Shown: positions 33,940 to 45,502 of the stretch, piece after piece
Numbering within the stretch: position 1 is the stretch's first letter
How the letters are laid out: each line of letters opens with the position of its first letter
Assembly (NCBI RefSeq): GCF_016086655.4
Contig: NC_052140.2
Coordinates: 62,001 to 126,000, forward strand
DNA: 64,000 nt
Source of the DNA: Lepeophtheirus salmonis
Taxonomy: Eukaryota > Arthropoda > Copepoda > Siphonostomatoida > Caligidae
Direction of reading: 5' to 3'
The notes under the pieces: model-generated
Database searches by the model: none
The model's input: only the letters and a program-made list of their open reading frames with translations
Told to the model about the DNA's origin: nothing
Translations under genes and position numbers: made by a program

Positions 33940-35035
33940 ACAGATTTTGAGAGATTTTATCACTGAACATAGCTGGAATTACACAAGGTTTATGTATTTC
34001 AATTAACCTTGGAATTACATACAAATTTATAAGGCCTTTAATTTTATTTGGTCTCTCCTTAAAAATCAAAAGTATTGCTTGTGTTATCCGATCCTATCTC
34101 AGATATATTCTTAGAATAATCACGGAATAAATACGAGATACTTCTAACAAGGTACGGGCGTATTACACATCTATTTATAATCTAAACTCGGTAAGAAGTA
34201 TCACAAAATAACAGTAACAGATTACATATTTTACATAATATGTAGATATATATTTAAATAAGCTACTTTAAAAACAAAAGCTATGGAGTTTGCCTGTAAA
34301 AGCATGATGGTACATACACGATTGAATTGTTAATGAATAGGGGAAAATTTTATAAAGTTTGATAAAGTTATATTTACATAATTAGAAGACAAAAACACAA
34401 AGCATATAATGTATTAATTTTCCTTTAAATATTTTCATTTTCATCAAATGAAAAGATATTAACGGATAGTTCCAGGGATTTTTTTTTATGATGTCCAATT
34501 TTGTAGAGAGCTCAAACTGAATTTCCCCATGGGCATGACTTTGGACACGATTGTTGATGGAAGGGGTGAAGAGGTGGTGCTTATTTGATCATTGGCTATG
34601 TTGACAAACAGCTAGGTTGTAGAGCTTAATATCTTTGATCTTTCTACTTAGTCAATTTTGATAGTTTTTATAGCATTACAAAATTTGAGATATTACTGTT
34701 TTTCATTGTAGCTTCCCTCTGATGGATGCTATAGCATTAAAAGTTGTACCAAATGAAATAAAATAACATTTTCTATAATATGATTATGTTAATATTTGTA
34801 AAAATTTAATGAATTTGCTGCATTCATGGAAAACGTCAACAATAAGTGAATATCCGTTCATATATATTTAATTAAAAATTCCTATATCGAAGAAGGATAA
34901 TGTCCGCACCTCTCGGAATAAATATATTCTATACTAATAGTGAAAGTAATATTGAACATACCAAACAAAGTATTTGATGTTATTTAGATAGAATACTAAA
35001 AAAAAAAAATAATGTTGTTAGGTATTTAGAAAAAA
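33940..35035. other. AT-rich gap
   Basis: No feature recognised. Confidence 0.35.
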
Positions 35036-35039
35036 AAGA

Positions 35040-35690
35040 AAAAAAGATGAAGCTTTATTTATTGGAAAAGACGAGCATAAACAATAACAATAACTATCAA
35101 AAATCTACAACAGTTGTCAGTTGCAGGAGAGAAGGTGAAGGGTTTGCTTCAATCACAATTGACTGTCGAGAAGGTCATGAAGAGCTTAAGGTGCTCAAAT
35201 AGTTTTATTTATAAAATTAAAAGCATGGTGACTTCCGGTCAGAGCTTTGAGAGGTCCCAGGCAGCAGTAGAGATCCGAAAAATTAGGATAATGGAGGCAG
35301 TAGACACTGCAATCACCTGAAGTCTGATCAAGTCAATAAGGCAGCATACCAAGGCTCTCAATGTCAGTGATTTGACTGTGAGGAGATATGTAACGAATTT
35401 GGGGAAGGACTCTTATTTTTGAAGACATTGGTAACGGCTTTCAACAGGAACCAAGGCCAACTAGGTGAAAAGGGGCAATAAACTATTGAGTTGGTTAAAG
35501 GAAATGGTTCAACAGATCTCATTTTCTAAGAAAAAAAGTTTTGGACTGTTGACCCGGCTATGAACGCTTGTGCTACCTCTCACCAAAATTTGAATTAATC
35601 AAGGCCTTCGTCAAGCAGCAATGGGCAACCATGTCCGAGGCCTTCATAAAGAAATGATGCTGGATTTTTTTTTTTTTTTTTGCCCAGATA
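35040..35690 (+). pseudogene. Tc1-like element remnant, family B copy 1
   Basis: 35114-35320 is an open N-terminal helix-turn-helix region (KVKGLLQSQLTVEKVMKSLR). After a stop the next segment reads IRQHTKALNVSDLTVRRYVT, the second DNA-binding helix unit. Then, with frameshifts, LLSWLKEMVQQISFSKKKSF marks the region just before and at the first catalytic box, where the SDEK-type motif is SKKK with no Asp. The rest of the catalytic domain is deleted. Only AFVKQQWATMSEAFIKK near 35600-35657 remains from the C-terminus. Shares its whole layout with 48220-49000. Confidence 0.65.
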
Positions 35691-35864
35691 GCAGTAGCTA
35701 AAAAAAATCATTTTGAAAAATAAAAGATATAACAATAAAAAAGACTGTAGAATGTTATTGTTATGATCTTAAGATTCTGGAAGAGTCTTAACAAATGTTT
35801 ATAGTGTATCAAGAAATTGAATAATGCACGATGTTAATAGACTGTAACCTACAGGACCGTGCAC

Positions 35865-36025
35865 TACAATTGCAACACACTTTGATTTCATCTTGTTATT
35901 GAACAGTTACAATAAGACGATTTTTATGGATTTGTTTAATATCATAGATAGTAATAGCATATCAATTTTCAATATGACCTCCATGGGCTTCAATCACCGC
36001 CTCAATTCTGCCACAGTGTAACAAT
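35865..36025 (-). pseudogene. Tc1/mariner-type transposase, C-terminal tail
   Basis: The minus strand ends LHCGRIEAVIEAHGGHIEN followed by TGA at 35964-35962, a typical Tc1-like transposase end with a normal stop. Downstream (lower coordinates) CAGGACCGTGCACTACAATT near 35852 may be the transposon terminus. Upstream sequence is not recognisable. Confidence 0.6.
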
Positions 36026-36327
36026 TTTACTACATTTAGAAAAATTCCATAAACGGCCCCCGAGTTGGTAATATTGATTTAAAATTCGAATTATGGTTTT
36101 AACATGAATAGATCTGTTGAATATACACAAAATTTGAATAATGAAAGTTTTGTATTTTGCTGCACTTTTTCAAGGAATAGAACATTTGCAAACTATGGTC
36201 TTGTGGTATTATTGACATGTTATCCTATTTCAACTCATATCTGTCAATATTTGCATTCATATGAATTTAAGAAGTAAAAACTATCATAAACGTTTTATTT
36301 TATAAAGAAACATTTTAATCATCAATA

Positions 36328-36798
36328 CGGGATGAAGACTCAAAAATTAGAAATTTTAAAAGTATTTTTCTTTCTCCATATTTTTATTTTGTGCCATATT
36401 TTTGGCAAACTTTTGAAGCAAAAGTTGGTGATTCAATATTTTTTTTAACTTTTTATTCCTTATATACCACCCTCCATTCTTAATAATGGTCTCAATATGG
36501 GAACGAACAGAAGAGTGTCGGAGTTGTTCATCGCTTTCCTGGTGTTGCAGACGGTGGCCAGGGACACGTTGACAATGGCCAAGATCTTCTTAGGATCGAG
36601 TTGAGCGCGTAGGATATCCCACACCCTCTGCAATTTTGCTTTTTGCTCGAAATTTTTTGATCCCACAATAACAAAAGAAACATCAAATTGTAGCTTTTTG
36701 TCTGCTCTTTCGAATGGCCCCAGTAAAAAATTGTCAGAATTTTAAAGCTTAGGCTAGATGGCTTAGAAGCAGACTCTAATTTTTGAGTCCTCACTCTG
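36328..36798 (-). mobile_element. Tc1-like deletion derivative with intact ends (471 bp)
   Basis: Inverted ends CGGGATGAAGACTCAAAAAT (left) and CAGAGTGAGGACTCAAAAAT (right, minus strand) agree at 20 of the first 24 positions and are flanked by TA on both sides (36326-36327, 36799-36800), the Tc1/mariner target. The minus-strand ORF 36666-36460 carries the N-terminal helix-turn-helix: QRVWDILRAQLDPKKILAIV, then NVSLATVCNTRKAM. It then jumps, with a one-base shift, to a C-terminus (SHIETIIKNGGWYI). The whole catalytic domain is gone, so the element is non-autonomous. Confidence 0.75.
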
Positions 36799-37161
36799 TA
36801 TATGATTCAAGAGCATGGTCAAATTCCGAGCTCTATCAAATTATTGAATCTTGGGGATTAGAAAGCACAAATTATAGTACTGTAACGTAACACAATTAAT
36901 TATGGAGTTCTTTGTGTTAAATTTTTTTGAAAATTTCAAAATAGCAAAACACACCTTGATGATTAATCATGTTCCACCATCTCGACGACTGACTATAAAT
37001 GAAAACAAGTGGAACTTTATTTTATTAGTCACCTTACCTCATGTATGTGCAGGAAAATATTGGCCGTGATGCACTCATATGGTATCTGGATTAAGTCAAA
37101 GTTTGTTCCAGCTGTAATGCACGAATATATAGGTTGTAAATTGTAAATATTTTGGTATTGT

Positions 37162-37187
37162 AAAAAAAAAAAAAAAAAAAAAAAAAA
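37162..37187. repeat. Poly(A) tract, 26 bases
   Basis: Uninterrupted A run just before an R1 terminus. Confidence 0.9.
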
Positions 37188-37199
37188 CCCTGAAAATCA

Positions 37200-37310
37200 A
37201 CATGGTAACCCTGACAATTATAAGAATATTGGAGAGGAGAGCAGCTTAGTTGCCATGACGTTTCATGAGGCTCGCTACATTTAGTAGCTATGAGTGAAAG
37301 GAATTAGCAG
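37200..37310 (+). repeat. Repeat R1, 5' part
   Basis: CATGGTAACCCTGACAATTA, AGAATATTGGAGAGGAGAGC and CTTAGTTGCCATGACGTTTC are the R1 terminal inverted repeat, followed by a TAGTAGCTATGAG block. Confidence 0.65.
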
Positions 37311-37348
37311 AAATCCTAATTTGTATCTAGCAGGGACAAGTACGAGTA

Positions 37349-37860
37349 CAGACTTGATTTTATCTAGTGGTACACATAATTTAAATTTGAATAAATCGGA
37401 AATTTACATATCGATGGTATTCAAACTCGGTGAAATATAGGTTTTGTGACTCAAAATTCCTTATATAAGAGTTTAGACTCATTTAAAAACAAAACAAACG
37501 AAAACAAATAAAATAGAGCAACAAAGGAGTGAATTTATTAAACCTTCTCTCACGCTGCATGTCTGCCATGGCCATATCCAAGGAGCTCAGGTGAATTTGC
37601 ATCAGGGTTTATCGTGCCATAATGGTCTTGCGCGTTGTGGCCATTACATGCAAAGTCTGAGAGGAAGAAGCGGCTCAATACCGCTTATATTGAACTTCAG
37701 GATAAGAAAGTCTACATTGGGCCATGAAAAATTCGGGAACAACTTTTCTTTCACTCAAGATGGAGCTCTTTGTCATCACATCACTAAGACCCAGTCCTTT
37801 GTGAGAGACAACTTTCCAAAATGACCAATCAGAATCCAGAACCTAATAAAAATGGGAGGT
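37349..37860 (+). pseudogene. Tc1-like element remnant, family A copy 2
   Basis: After TA (37347-37348) it begins CAGACTTGATTTTATCTAGT. For about 240 bp it follows copy 1 (18233) through the leader and the N-terminus (ATAGAGCAACAAAGGAGTGA, GCATGTCTGCCATGGCCATA). A deletion then leads to the catalytic region FSFTQDGALCHHITKTQSF (about 37745-37800), where QDGA-x-CH holds the second catalytic Asp intact, and on to VRDNFPK before a stop. The third catalytic region and C-terminus are missing. Complementary deletions in the two copies suggest a common full-length ancestor. Confidence 0.65.
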
Positions 37861-38059
37861 AGTCGTGTTTAGTTAGTATATAAATATATTGACAAACGAA
37901 ATGAACAATTCTTTCAGTGTATATCTAATCATTTGTAAAATATCGCATCTGAAAATATTCTTATATCAGGGTTCAATGTAAAAGGACTGTTCTAAAAATA
38001 CTGCGGATAAAATCATTGGAGTAATATTCGTGCGTTGCAAAATCGTTGTGTGCAAACAT

Positions 38060-38330
38060 AATTATTGTAGTAAATTCCTCTGCCTCGGGGCCCAGCAGTT
38101 CATAGGCCGTATTATATTATTAGACATTAGAAGGGGTCATTGAGCTTAGAAACATGGCGGCAGTAGAGTTTAAACTCCCTTCACCTCTACAATCTGAGGA
38201 TCGGAGTGTATTTTTTGGTATTAGAAGGAGTCATTGATGCTCAAAGAAGCTGCGACCCTAGAATATGACCTACTTTGGAGCCCATCAGTTCACCAGCACA
38301 ACCTGTTGGGCATGTTTTTTTGCATTAATT
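38060..38330. repeat. Diverged local duplication
   Basis: ATTAGAAGGGGTCATTGAGC (about 38128) recurs as ATTAGAAGGAGTCATTGATG (about 38220), and GGGGCCCAGCAGTTCATAGG (about 38088) as GGAGCCCATCAGTTCACCAG (about 38276). The order of blocks differs, so this is not a simple tandem repeat. Confidence 0.4.
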
Positions 38331-38339
38331 TAAATGGGG

Positions 38340-39950
38340 TCTTTAATGGTATACTTCTTCATGATTCAATAGTTTGATTCCTGATTATATTACATTACAT
38401 TGACATCGCACACGATAATAATGTTTTGTAATGAATTTACTCACAATCCTATTCCTTACAGTGATTTTGCATTGCAATGATATTTCCAGAATAATTTTGT
38501 CTCACAATTGTATTCTACACCGGGATTTTACGGTTGTCTGTTCGGAGAGCATATAAACTGTATTAACCTGTGCGAGAGAACAATTTGCCTGTCCTGGACG
38601 GTTAGACCAGTGCTCATGTAAAGCCCTGCACTTCATAGAGTTTGTATTCTTGTATTTTATATCCTTGACAACTTTGTATCGGGAGAAGGGCTAGTTCAGA
38701 ATTTTGATAAATTAAGTAAGTAATCTTTCGCTCAATTATGCTCCTAGTTTCGGTTCTAGTATGAATTGAACATGGTACCGTTTTCATTTTGTAAATATTC
38801 CGGTACCACAACAGTACCGGTATACCGAGCAACACAAACATCATTGAATATTTTATACATATGTACTATATAATTTGATTTTGTTATAAAGAAAAGGTAG
38901 GAAAAAGTCGAAAGGGAAGGAATGAATTTATTTAGAATTACTCAAACTCAAAAATAATACGACTTAAATTAAGTATCAAAATTACAAAGACACGCCTCTT
39001 GAAATATAATTTGAAAAACTCAAACCAACTGAAAGGATAAAAAAAATTGAAATATTTGATTATAGATTATCAATTTCTTCACACTATTTTATTTTCAGAC
39101 ATCTGGACAATCACTTTTTTTCAAATATCTCTCCCGCTTAGACAACAATTAAAGATAATATCTATTTCATTAATCATTGTGGTGTAATTCCGAATTTGCT
39201 GCAGCTTACTTTTACAATCAAAAAATCAAATTGTGGGCTTTACATTCCAAGTACATTGTTTCTTGAACGTCTCTCTTGATCTTTCGTTGATGACCATTGA
39301 GGTTAGATGACATGCTAGTAGTAATTACTGAAGCCTTGCCCTAATATCCTTTTTCAGACCCTGTACATTGAACCTCTGATATATCATTCTAGCCCTTAAG
39401 ATTGAAGGATTTTTATAAAAATGGTTATGATATGGGTGAAATGTTTTTAAGGACGTAATAACTTATTTTTTGTTGCAATTTTGTAGAAACAACATCTTTA
39501 CAAAAATTTATATTATTTGTTTCAATAAATACCGATAGCAAAAGCCTATAAGGTCGACTTATGGTTAGATCAAGTCAAATATAACAATATTATTGTTACT
39601 AAAAGTAATACATATAAGATAATAATATTAAGATTTAAAAAAACATAATAAGCACAAAGATATATTTATGCTATCATATTTATATGATGGCGAAAGTTCC
39701 GGTGCAAAAATTTCTAGTGCGAATTTTCTGGTCACCAGAGGCTACAATGAACAGTTTTATTAAATAGTTATGCTATTATTTGAAGTAAAATTTAAAAAAT
39801 TAATTGAACATTTAATTGATAATCAAAAAGGTGCACACTTCTAGCGAGATGACTGCATATTAAAAACTAGAAACGAGGAAAGTTCATTTCTATTAGGGCT
39901 GGAACGGCACACTAAAACCCACGATTCGGTAAAAAGCCTGGTACACCTTA
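38340..39950. other. AT-rich gap with possible hAT-type end
   Basis: GGTACCACAACAGTACCGGT at about 38802 is a palindrome-rich block of the kind found near hAT ends; the partner was not found. Otherwise nothing recognised. Confidence 0.3.
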
Positions 39951-39954
39951 TTTC

Positions 39955-40155
39955 TTGGAGGGTAAGAGGAACATAACTTCTCGCCCGAAGGTCGTGATCA
40001 GGGAGGAGTGCAACAACTTGTCCTCAGACTTCATCAAGGCCAGCTATGCTTCTGTTCGTCTCCGTATTGAGACCATCATTCAATAGCATAAAATAAAAAT
40101 ATTTATAAGTTAAAACGGCTTTTAAAATTTTCCAAATTTTTGAGTTCTCACACTG
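39955..40155 (+). pseudogene. Tc1-like transposase C-terminus with right terminal repeat
   Basis: Reads ECNNLSSDFIKASYASVRLR followed by IETIIQ and TAG, a Tc1-like end. The element finishes with AATTTTTGAGTTCTCACACT plus G, directly followed by TA at 40156-40157. This end matches the right end of the element at 36328-36798, so both belong to one family. The left part is lost. Confidence 0.6.
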
Positions 40156-40242
40156 TATACTCGTATATACGTACCACACTGAGGCTAAAAACGTACCTAG
40201 AGCATTTGGGTAGGTTAAAAAAGAAAAGAAACTGAAAACTAA

Positions 40243-40440
40243 TATGATGACCCTGAGAATTTGAAGAATATTTGGGAGAGAGCATGTAGCTGTCATGGCG
40301 TTTCATTACATCAGCAACAAGTAGTTGTGACGAAAGAGAGGAGAAGAAGGAAAAAAACAAGGACATGATCATGAATTTATCTCAATTCTACTCTATGTTT
40401 AACAAGGACTTACAATTCATTCATACATCTCCAACAATGA
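40243..40440 (+). repeat. Repeat R1, 5' part
   Basis: ATGACCCTGAGAATTTGAAG, AATATTTGGGAGAGAGCATG and GTAGCTGTCATGGCGTTTCA form the terminal repeat, followed by the GAGGAGAAGAAGG block and AACAAGGACTTACAATTCAT of the core. Confidence 0.65.
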
Positions 40441-40529
40441 CATGAAATTATGATAAGTGTTGTAAAAAAATATCGCCTGCCGGTATGTAAAAAAAAAAGA
40501 CAAAAAAAAGAAGGAAAGCTAAAAGCCAC

Positions 40530-40735
40530 GTGGTAACCTTGACAATTGAGGAATATTTGAGGGGAGAGCAACTTAGTTGTCAGAAGGTTTTATTAGTTTT
40601 AGCTACAAAACTGGATTGAATACTTTTGTGAGCTCAATAACGACAGGGAGTAACAAATAATTCAATGAAACGTCATGACAGCTAAGCGGTTCTCCTTCAA
40701 AACATTCTTCAAATTGTAACAACAGTGTTTTGAGA
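40530..40735. mobile_element. Repeat R1, short copy with both inverted termini
   Basis: The left terminus (GTGGTAACCTTGACAATTGA, GGGGAGAGCAACTTAGTTGT) and the right terminus, read on the minus strand (GTTGTTACAATTTGAAGAAT, GGAGAACCGCTTAGCTGTCA), are imperfect inverted repeats about 60 bases long. The centre is about 80 bases and includes TTTGTGAGCTCAATAACGAC. This copy shows that R1 is an inverted-repeat (MITE-like) element. Confidence 0.7.
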
Positions 40736-40909
40736 TCATTGAGCGGGCCACACTAATGTCACATTGGCTTTCATTTTAATTGAACAGTAAATACTATAAA
40801 CATGATAAATATCATTGGCGTTTGAATATTTTTAATACATATTATACCTTTAATGACGATACTTTGCTCCTGAATTCTGAGGAAATCTTTGTATAGTTTG
40901 CATTCAGAC

Positions 40910-41585
40910 TAGAAATAGATACTGCTGTAAAATATTGGGCTTCGTGATAAATCGCTTTACGAGGTGATGGGTTTGGGCAAAATATGAGAATCTACACAAT
41001 GAAGGTAATCCAATATATACTCATTATTGTTGTTGATGTTTGAAAGGTCTTTGAGAGTAGGTTGACTAGATTTTTCCTAAGATCTCTCCACCTCTTTCTC
41101 TTTTCTCTTACAGTTTTTTCTTGGCATGCCTCCATTGTGTGGATCCAACTTTCGCAAAAAAAATGAAAAAAACGGATTTATGGTGACTCATATTTTGATC
41201 TCCATAAATTCTCCGAATTTTATTATTAGATAATGTTTCCATATAGTTTGTGTCGTACAAGGAAGAATATGGGTTCTCGAGATCCATTTTACTGTAATTT
41301 ATAAATGAACATGCTGGTTTACCCTGTTTTCATTTCTGGAGGAGAGTAATAAATGTTATCATCCATATTTGTAAGTGTAGCACATCCAAATAATCAATAA
41401 CGTAATCATCAGCTTATACTTTTCATAAGGCTTCGAATCGAGGATGACGTCATTTAGTAGTTGTAAAGGAATCATTAGAAATATACGTCGGGCTGGAAGA
41501 ATTGGCCCCTGGACTTTTGGGGCTTGGAAAGAGAAGATTTGGACGGCGGGCTTTTGGGCTCCGGCCTGGACCGAACCCCCCTCTA
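40910..41585. mobile_element. hAT-type non-autonomous element, family H1 copy 2 (676 bp)
   Basis: The left end TAGAAATAGATAC is a diverged TAGAGGTGGATC. The right end on the minus strand is TAGAGGGGGGTTCGGTCCAG. Flanks are ATTCAGAC (40902-40909) and ATCTAGAC (41586-41593), 6 of 8 identical. The interior shares AATATGAG...GAAGGTAATCCAATA and the GGACGGCGGGCTTTTGGGCT block with copy 1 at 22870-23489. Confidence 0.75.
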
Positions 41586-42029
41586 ATCTAGACTGGTTGT
41601 AGCAATCCACCTGATCCTATTCTGAGTGCTCATGAGTGTACGATATATATATTTTTCTTCATTCATCTCTGAGAAAACATACTCACATTCTTAATACATA
41701 TAAATGTAGGATCAAGTCAGAGAACACTGAAGTCGGTCCGTGGATCATTTTCATAATTGAATAGTTGAGCATGGAGGTAATGTTAGTCCATGTAAAGGCG
41801 TCCATGAATAAAAGAGGATATTACCTAGCAACAGTAGATAGATACAATTTGTTGCAATTGATTAACCTTCTTCCGAGATTATTGTGTAGTGTATGCCAGT
41901 CTTGCCACAAAAACACAATTTAGGCTGATTATACAAACATCAATTCTATTGATCTTCATATTATTATGAAATCTTTTTCGTGCACTCGCTGGCCGTACAT
42001 GGCCTGCAGGTCACTTGTTCAAAATCCCT

Positions 42030-42115
42030 ACCTTGGGGTTAATATCCGTATTTCCGTGATTACATATACTCATATGCTCTCTCCTCAAGAATTACGGAAT
42101 AATAATGATAATAGC
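42030..42115 (+). repeat. Repeat R1, 3' core fragment
   Basis: TTCCGTGATTACATATACTC, ATGCTCTCTCCTCAAGAATT and AATAATGATAATAGC match the 3' part of the R1 core (compare 53890-53980). Confidence 0.5.
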
Positions 42116-42416
42116 ATTCGAAAGTAAGAAAACATTGCTCAGATTGCCAATTACAAAAAGTCTAGCGCTCGTATAAGTTCATATTTTTATTACTCCCATT
42201 ATGATTCATAATGTATATATATTAAGGCAAGTATAATATATTCATAATTCGAAAGGGATATTTATAAATGAAAAAAAAAAAAAAAATACAACTCATAGCT
42301 ACAACTACTTAAAGTGCCTGAAGAGATGTTATTATCTCTAGGGAAATTAATTGAATATAGTTTATGTAAATTGAAGTCTATTAAAAAAAAAGTAAGTTAA
42401 TAGAAAGGTTAATTTA

Positions 42417-42455
42417 TATATATATACGATATATATACAAATATATATTTTTTTA
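42417..42455. repeat. Interrupted (TA)n stretch
   Basis: TATATATATATACGATATAT followed by more TA repeats. Confidence 0.7.
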
Positions 42456-42539
42456 AATTAAGGAAAAACATATAAATACATGGAATAATTTATTTCATTA
42501 CCTTCCTTAATATTTGGTTAGGGAAATAGTAATTTCATA

Positions 42540-42975
42540 TTTTTTCAATGCTCTATCGGAAGTTTTACAATCATTTGATTTAAGCCAAGTTTACCCCGCT
42601 CAGTTTCATAACTTGTTGCCTACGAAAATCTAGCTTCATCTGCACTTTTTGTAGAAGCCCTTGTCCCTATTAGCAAAGAACTCTGCCAACCAATTTTCAC
42701 AGGCCTCTATTGAGGTAAAATTTGTACGCAAAACGCGTTGGGAATAGACAGGAACAGGTGGTAGTAACTTAGTGCCAGGTTTGAAATGTAGGGTGGATGT
42801 ATAAGAACTTCCTATCCGAACTCTCGGAGCTTCTGGGGTTGCCATCATAGATGTGTGCGATCTGACGTTGTCTTGATGGTGTCTTGTTGTTTCGTATTCG
42901 CCAATGTTGGGCACTTCTGCTCGATCACCAGTTTCAAACGGTCGAGTTTTTCAAGGTGGAAAGCAACTTACTGAA
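42540..42975 (-). pseudogene. Mariner transposase, C-terminal half
   Basis: Minus strand from about 42970: KLDRLKLVIEQKCPTLANTK, then a frame change into the second catalytic box region HHQDNVRSHTSMMATPEA (QDN keeps the Asp). A further frame change gives QKLRELG, then LFLS-type sequence, then in the first frame again TNFTSIEACENWLAEFFANR, DKGFYKK, the standard mariner C-terminal stretch. The third catalytic box (PPY-x-PDLAPSDYHLF) is present only as a diverged PPYISNLAPSYYHLF, with Tyr in place of the usual Asp. The N-terminal half and both ends are missing. Confidence 0.7.
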
Positions 42976-43369
42976 CGTTACTATATTTCTGAATTTGGTA
43001 TCTTTAATATGATTTTAAAACTATACTTTATTAAGTTGAAAGTTGATAGAAATCTAATTTTGGAACACATTGTAATCAGAAATAGAATATTCAATCGGGA
43101 AAAAAGTATCTTTTATGTTTAATACAAAGATCCCTAGATAGTCAAGATACTAGCAACAACTTATATCAATTACAAAGTCATTCGGCTTTCCCTTCTCTCT
43201 ATAAATTGTTGTTACTATATGTCAGAGATGGTACAACTTTTCAGTCAGTGAGACAGAAAACTTTTCTTTTTCCCTGTCGCCTGTAACTTCAAAATGATAA
43301 ATAATTTTAACTTTGTATACTTCTCTAATATTAATAATTTATGGAAATAAACAAATTCAATTTTAGTCT

Positions 43370-43610
43370 AACTTTTCTAGTGACTACGTATCTCTGAAGT
43401 ATTTTGTTGAAAAAAAAATAATAATAAAATCTGCCGCCAAAACACTCACTCCCTCTCACTCCCCCAAAATCAAAAATAAGAGGAAAATTGCGAATGTCGA
43501 GATCATTAAAGTCCCTTTATCCCTAAAGCCATAGAAATACTATATTTCAACTTATTAAAGTATAGTTTTAAAATCATATTAAAGGTCAAAGGTCTACTAA
43601 ATTTTTATTT
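43370..43610 (+). repeat. Repeat R4, copy 1
   Basis: Shares ordered blocks with 50510-50765: CTAACTTTTCTAGTGAC, ACACTCACTCCCTCTCACTC, AATTGCGAATGTCGAGATCA, TTAAAGTCCCTTTATCCCTA, AAGCCATAGAAATACTATAT, TATTAAAGTATAGTTTT. No coding capacity seen. Confidence 0.6.
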
Positions 43611-43619
43611 TTAATGTTG

Positions 43620-44280
43620 ACTGTGGTGTTCTATTTTTGTGTAATTTGGTTAATTCGATCCATTAACACGACATAAATACACGAAATATGTATACGTGAT
43701 CTTTTTTGTTGTTGCTCCAACATTTTTATACTGAGAGACATGGGCTAAAAACAGAAACTGTTTAATTTTGTTTCAGCTGCCGTTTGGTTGTGCAACCAAA
43801 CCTAATGTTTATTGTATAAAAGTCCACGTAATTCTCTTTGTATTAGCCTAATAATAAACGTATCAAAACTCTCGTAGTTGTATTTAATTTCAAAAGCAGT
43901 GGTTATTACGCAGTATTTACTAGTCTAGAAAGTGAACAGTAGAACGTTTTTTTTGTCAACTTTTTAAAAATCTCGATTATGATTACATCAGAAAAATTGT
44001 TTCGTTCTAAGAAAATAGTATATATAGAAAATTTCATTGTCATACCATGTCATCTTTAGGTGACAAATCGGGGTCAAAGTTTGAAAAAAGGCAAGAACTC
44101 TTATTTGATCAATTATAGATTCTAATGAAAACATTATTCGTTATTTTTCATACAATATTCGGATAGACATTCATCTGACTAATAAAAAATATATCTATAG
44201 TTTTTTTTTTCTTAAGTCATTCTATGTGACATTAAGAGAGAATAATATAAAAAAGTTTTGAAATTATAGGTATTTGGATC
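43620..44280. other. AT-rich gap
   Basis: No feature recognised. Confidence 0.35.
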
Positions 44281-44289
44281 TCTCCTTTA

Positions 44290-44313
44290 TGAATATATAT
44301 ATATATATATAAA
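44290..44313. repeat. (AT)n microsatellite
   Basis: Ten to eleven AT units in a row. Confidence 0.85.
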
Positions 44314-44399
44314 ATACACAGGTCATCAAAAATTTATAACATTATTCTCTCTTTTTAATAAATAAAACTTTAGAAAAAAGTGGCTGTGTTGTAATAATA

Positions 44400-44975
44400 T
44401 TGTATATTAAGATTTGTGTATGCACCGGAAAAAGTGAGACAAGTTCAAAACTGGCCGAAGCACAATGGTTTTTCCAACGTTGGCGTGAATCAGCTAGACT
44501 GCTGGTAGCGTCAGCGATGTTCTTAAGAACGAATCCATCATCAATCTTAACTGGTTCTTGGAATAGTTTCAGTATTATTTCCGTACTTCAATAGCAACAG
44601 CCCAATGATATAATTGAGAAAGGAAACCGCTGGCTATCTTATGGACAACTTCTCGATGGAAGCAAAATACATTGAAATCCAGTTTCTGGACCTGGTGCAT
44701 GATTCGACAGCAAAATCTGTTTTCGTAGGGAAAATCCTGAATTCATTCTGGTACACTATGCATTAGTCGTATTCTGGCGTTACTATCCCAGTGCTCACAC
44801 TCCTGGTTGGATTTACCTCCACGTACCTATGCGAGTCGGCGTTTTCGAGCATGGTTGAGATCAAAATCAAATCAAGCAACCTGACCTGAAATCTGATTTG
44901 CGCTGCCCCATTTCAAAAGTGGAACCGACCATTGAGGCACTCGTCAAGGCAACCCAAATGGAAAAGCCTAATTAA
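44400..44975 (+). pseudogene. hAT transposase, C-terminal dimerisation region
   Basis: The clear part is about 44805-44960: GFTSTYLCESAFSSMVEIKI followed by KSSNLT, a stop and NLICAA, and in a shifted frame KVEPTIEALVKATQM. The (S/T)TYLCES-x-FS block with a following K-x-K-x2-N/R-L is the hallmark of the hAT C-terminal dimerisation domain. Upstream sequence (44620-44800) fits the preceding catalytic region in scattered frames. Its relation to the hAT-type miniature elements in this window was not shown: no matching ends were found around it. Confidence 0.7.
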
Positions 44976-45460
44976 CCAGTATGCATCTAGTGTTGAATTT
45001 GTTTTAATGAGCAAAAGAAATTGAAAAAAAAAAACCAAGACACTACGAATCTTTTCATATTTATTAAATTTCCATGTGATAACTGGGTCACGTCAAGTGT
45101 CCACACTTTTTCGCAATTTACGGCATGATCACCGCCGATTTTGATGATATCTACAAAAGTTGGGTCAAAAAATGTACAAGAATACAAACTATAACTTATA
45201 CTATATAATAATCTTATCTGAATCACAAATAAAGGAGTGGCACTCTGGTGCAGCCTTCAAAATGGCACAAAATTCAGAGAGAGTGGGATCTTAATGGGAT
45301 CACTTCCAATGAGAGCATTTACAAAAGTATTTATTGCCACTTTTATAATATATTAGTATTATTGTTCTATATTTAAACTCGTATTTGATATAATATACAT
45401 ATTTTCTGCTGATTAATAAAAAAAAGTATTCTTCTTTAAGTATAATATATTTTGAAAATT
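44976..45460. other. AT-rich gap
   Basis: A minus-strand ORF of 79 codons at 44987-45226 has a continuous protein-like stretch (FVDIIKIGGDHAVNCEKVWT), not recognised. Confidence 0.25.
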
Positions 45461-45502
45461 TAGATATTTTATTAAATAAGACTATAAATCATAGGATACA
45501 GA

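Noticed and set aside
41359..41610. 83-codon minus-strand ORF
   Set aside because: It lies within the non-autonomous hAT-type element and crosses its right end. It is not a transposase.
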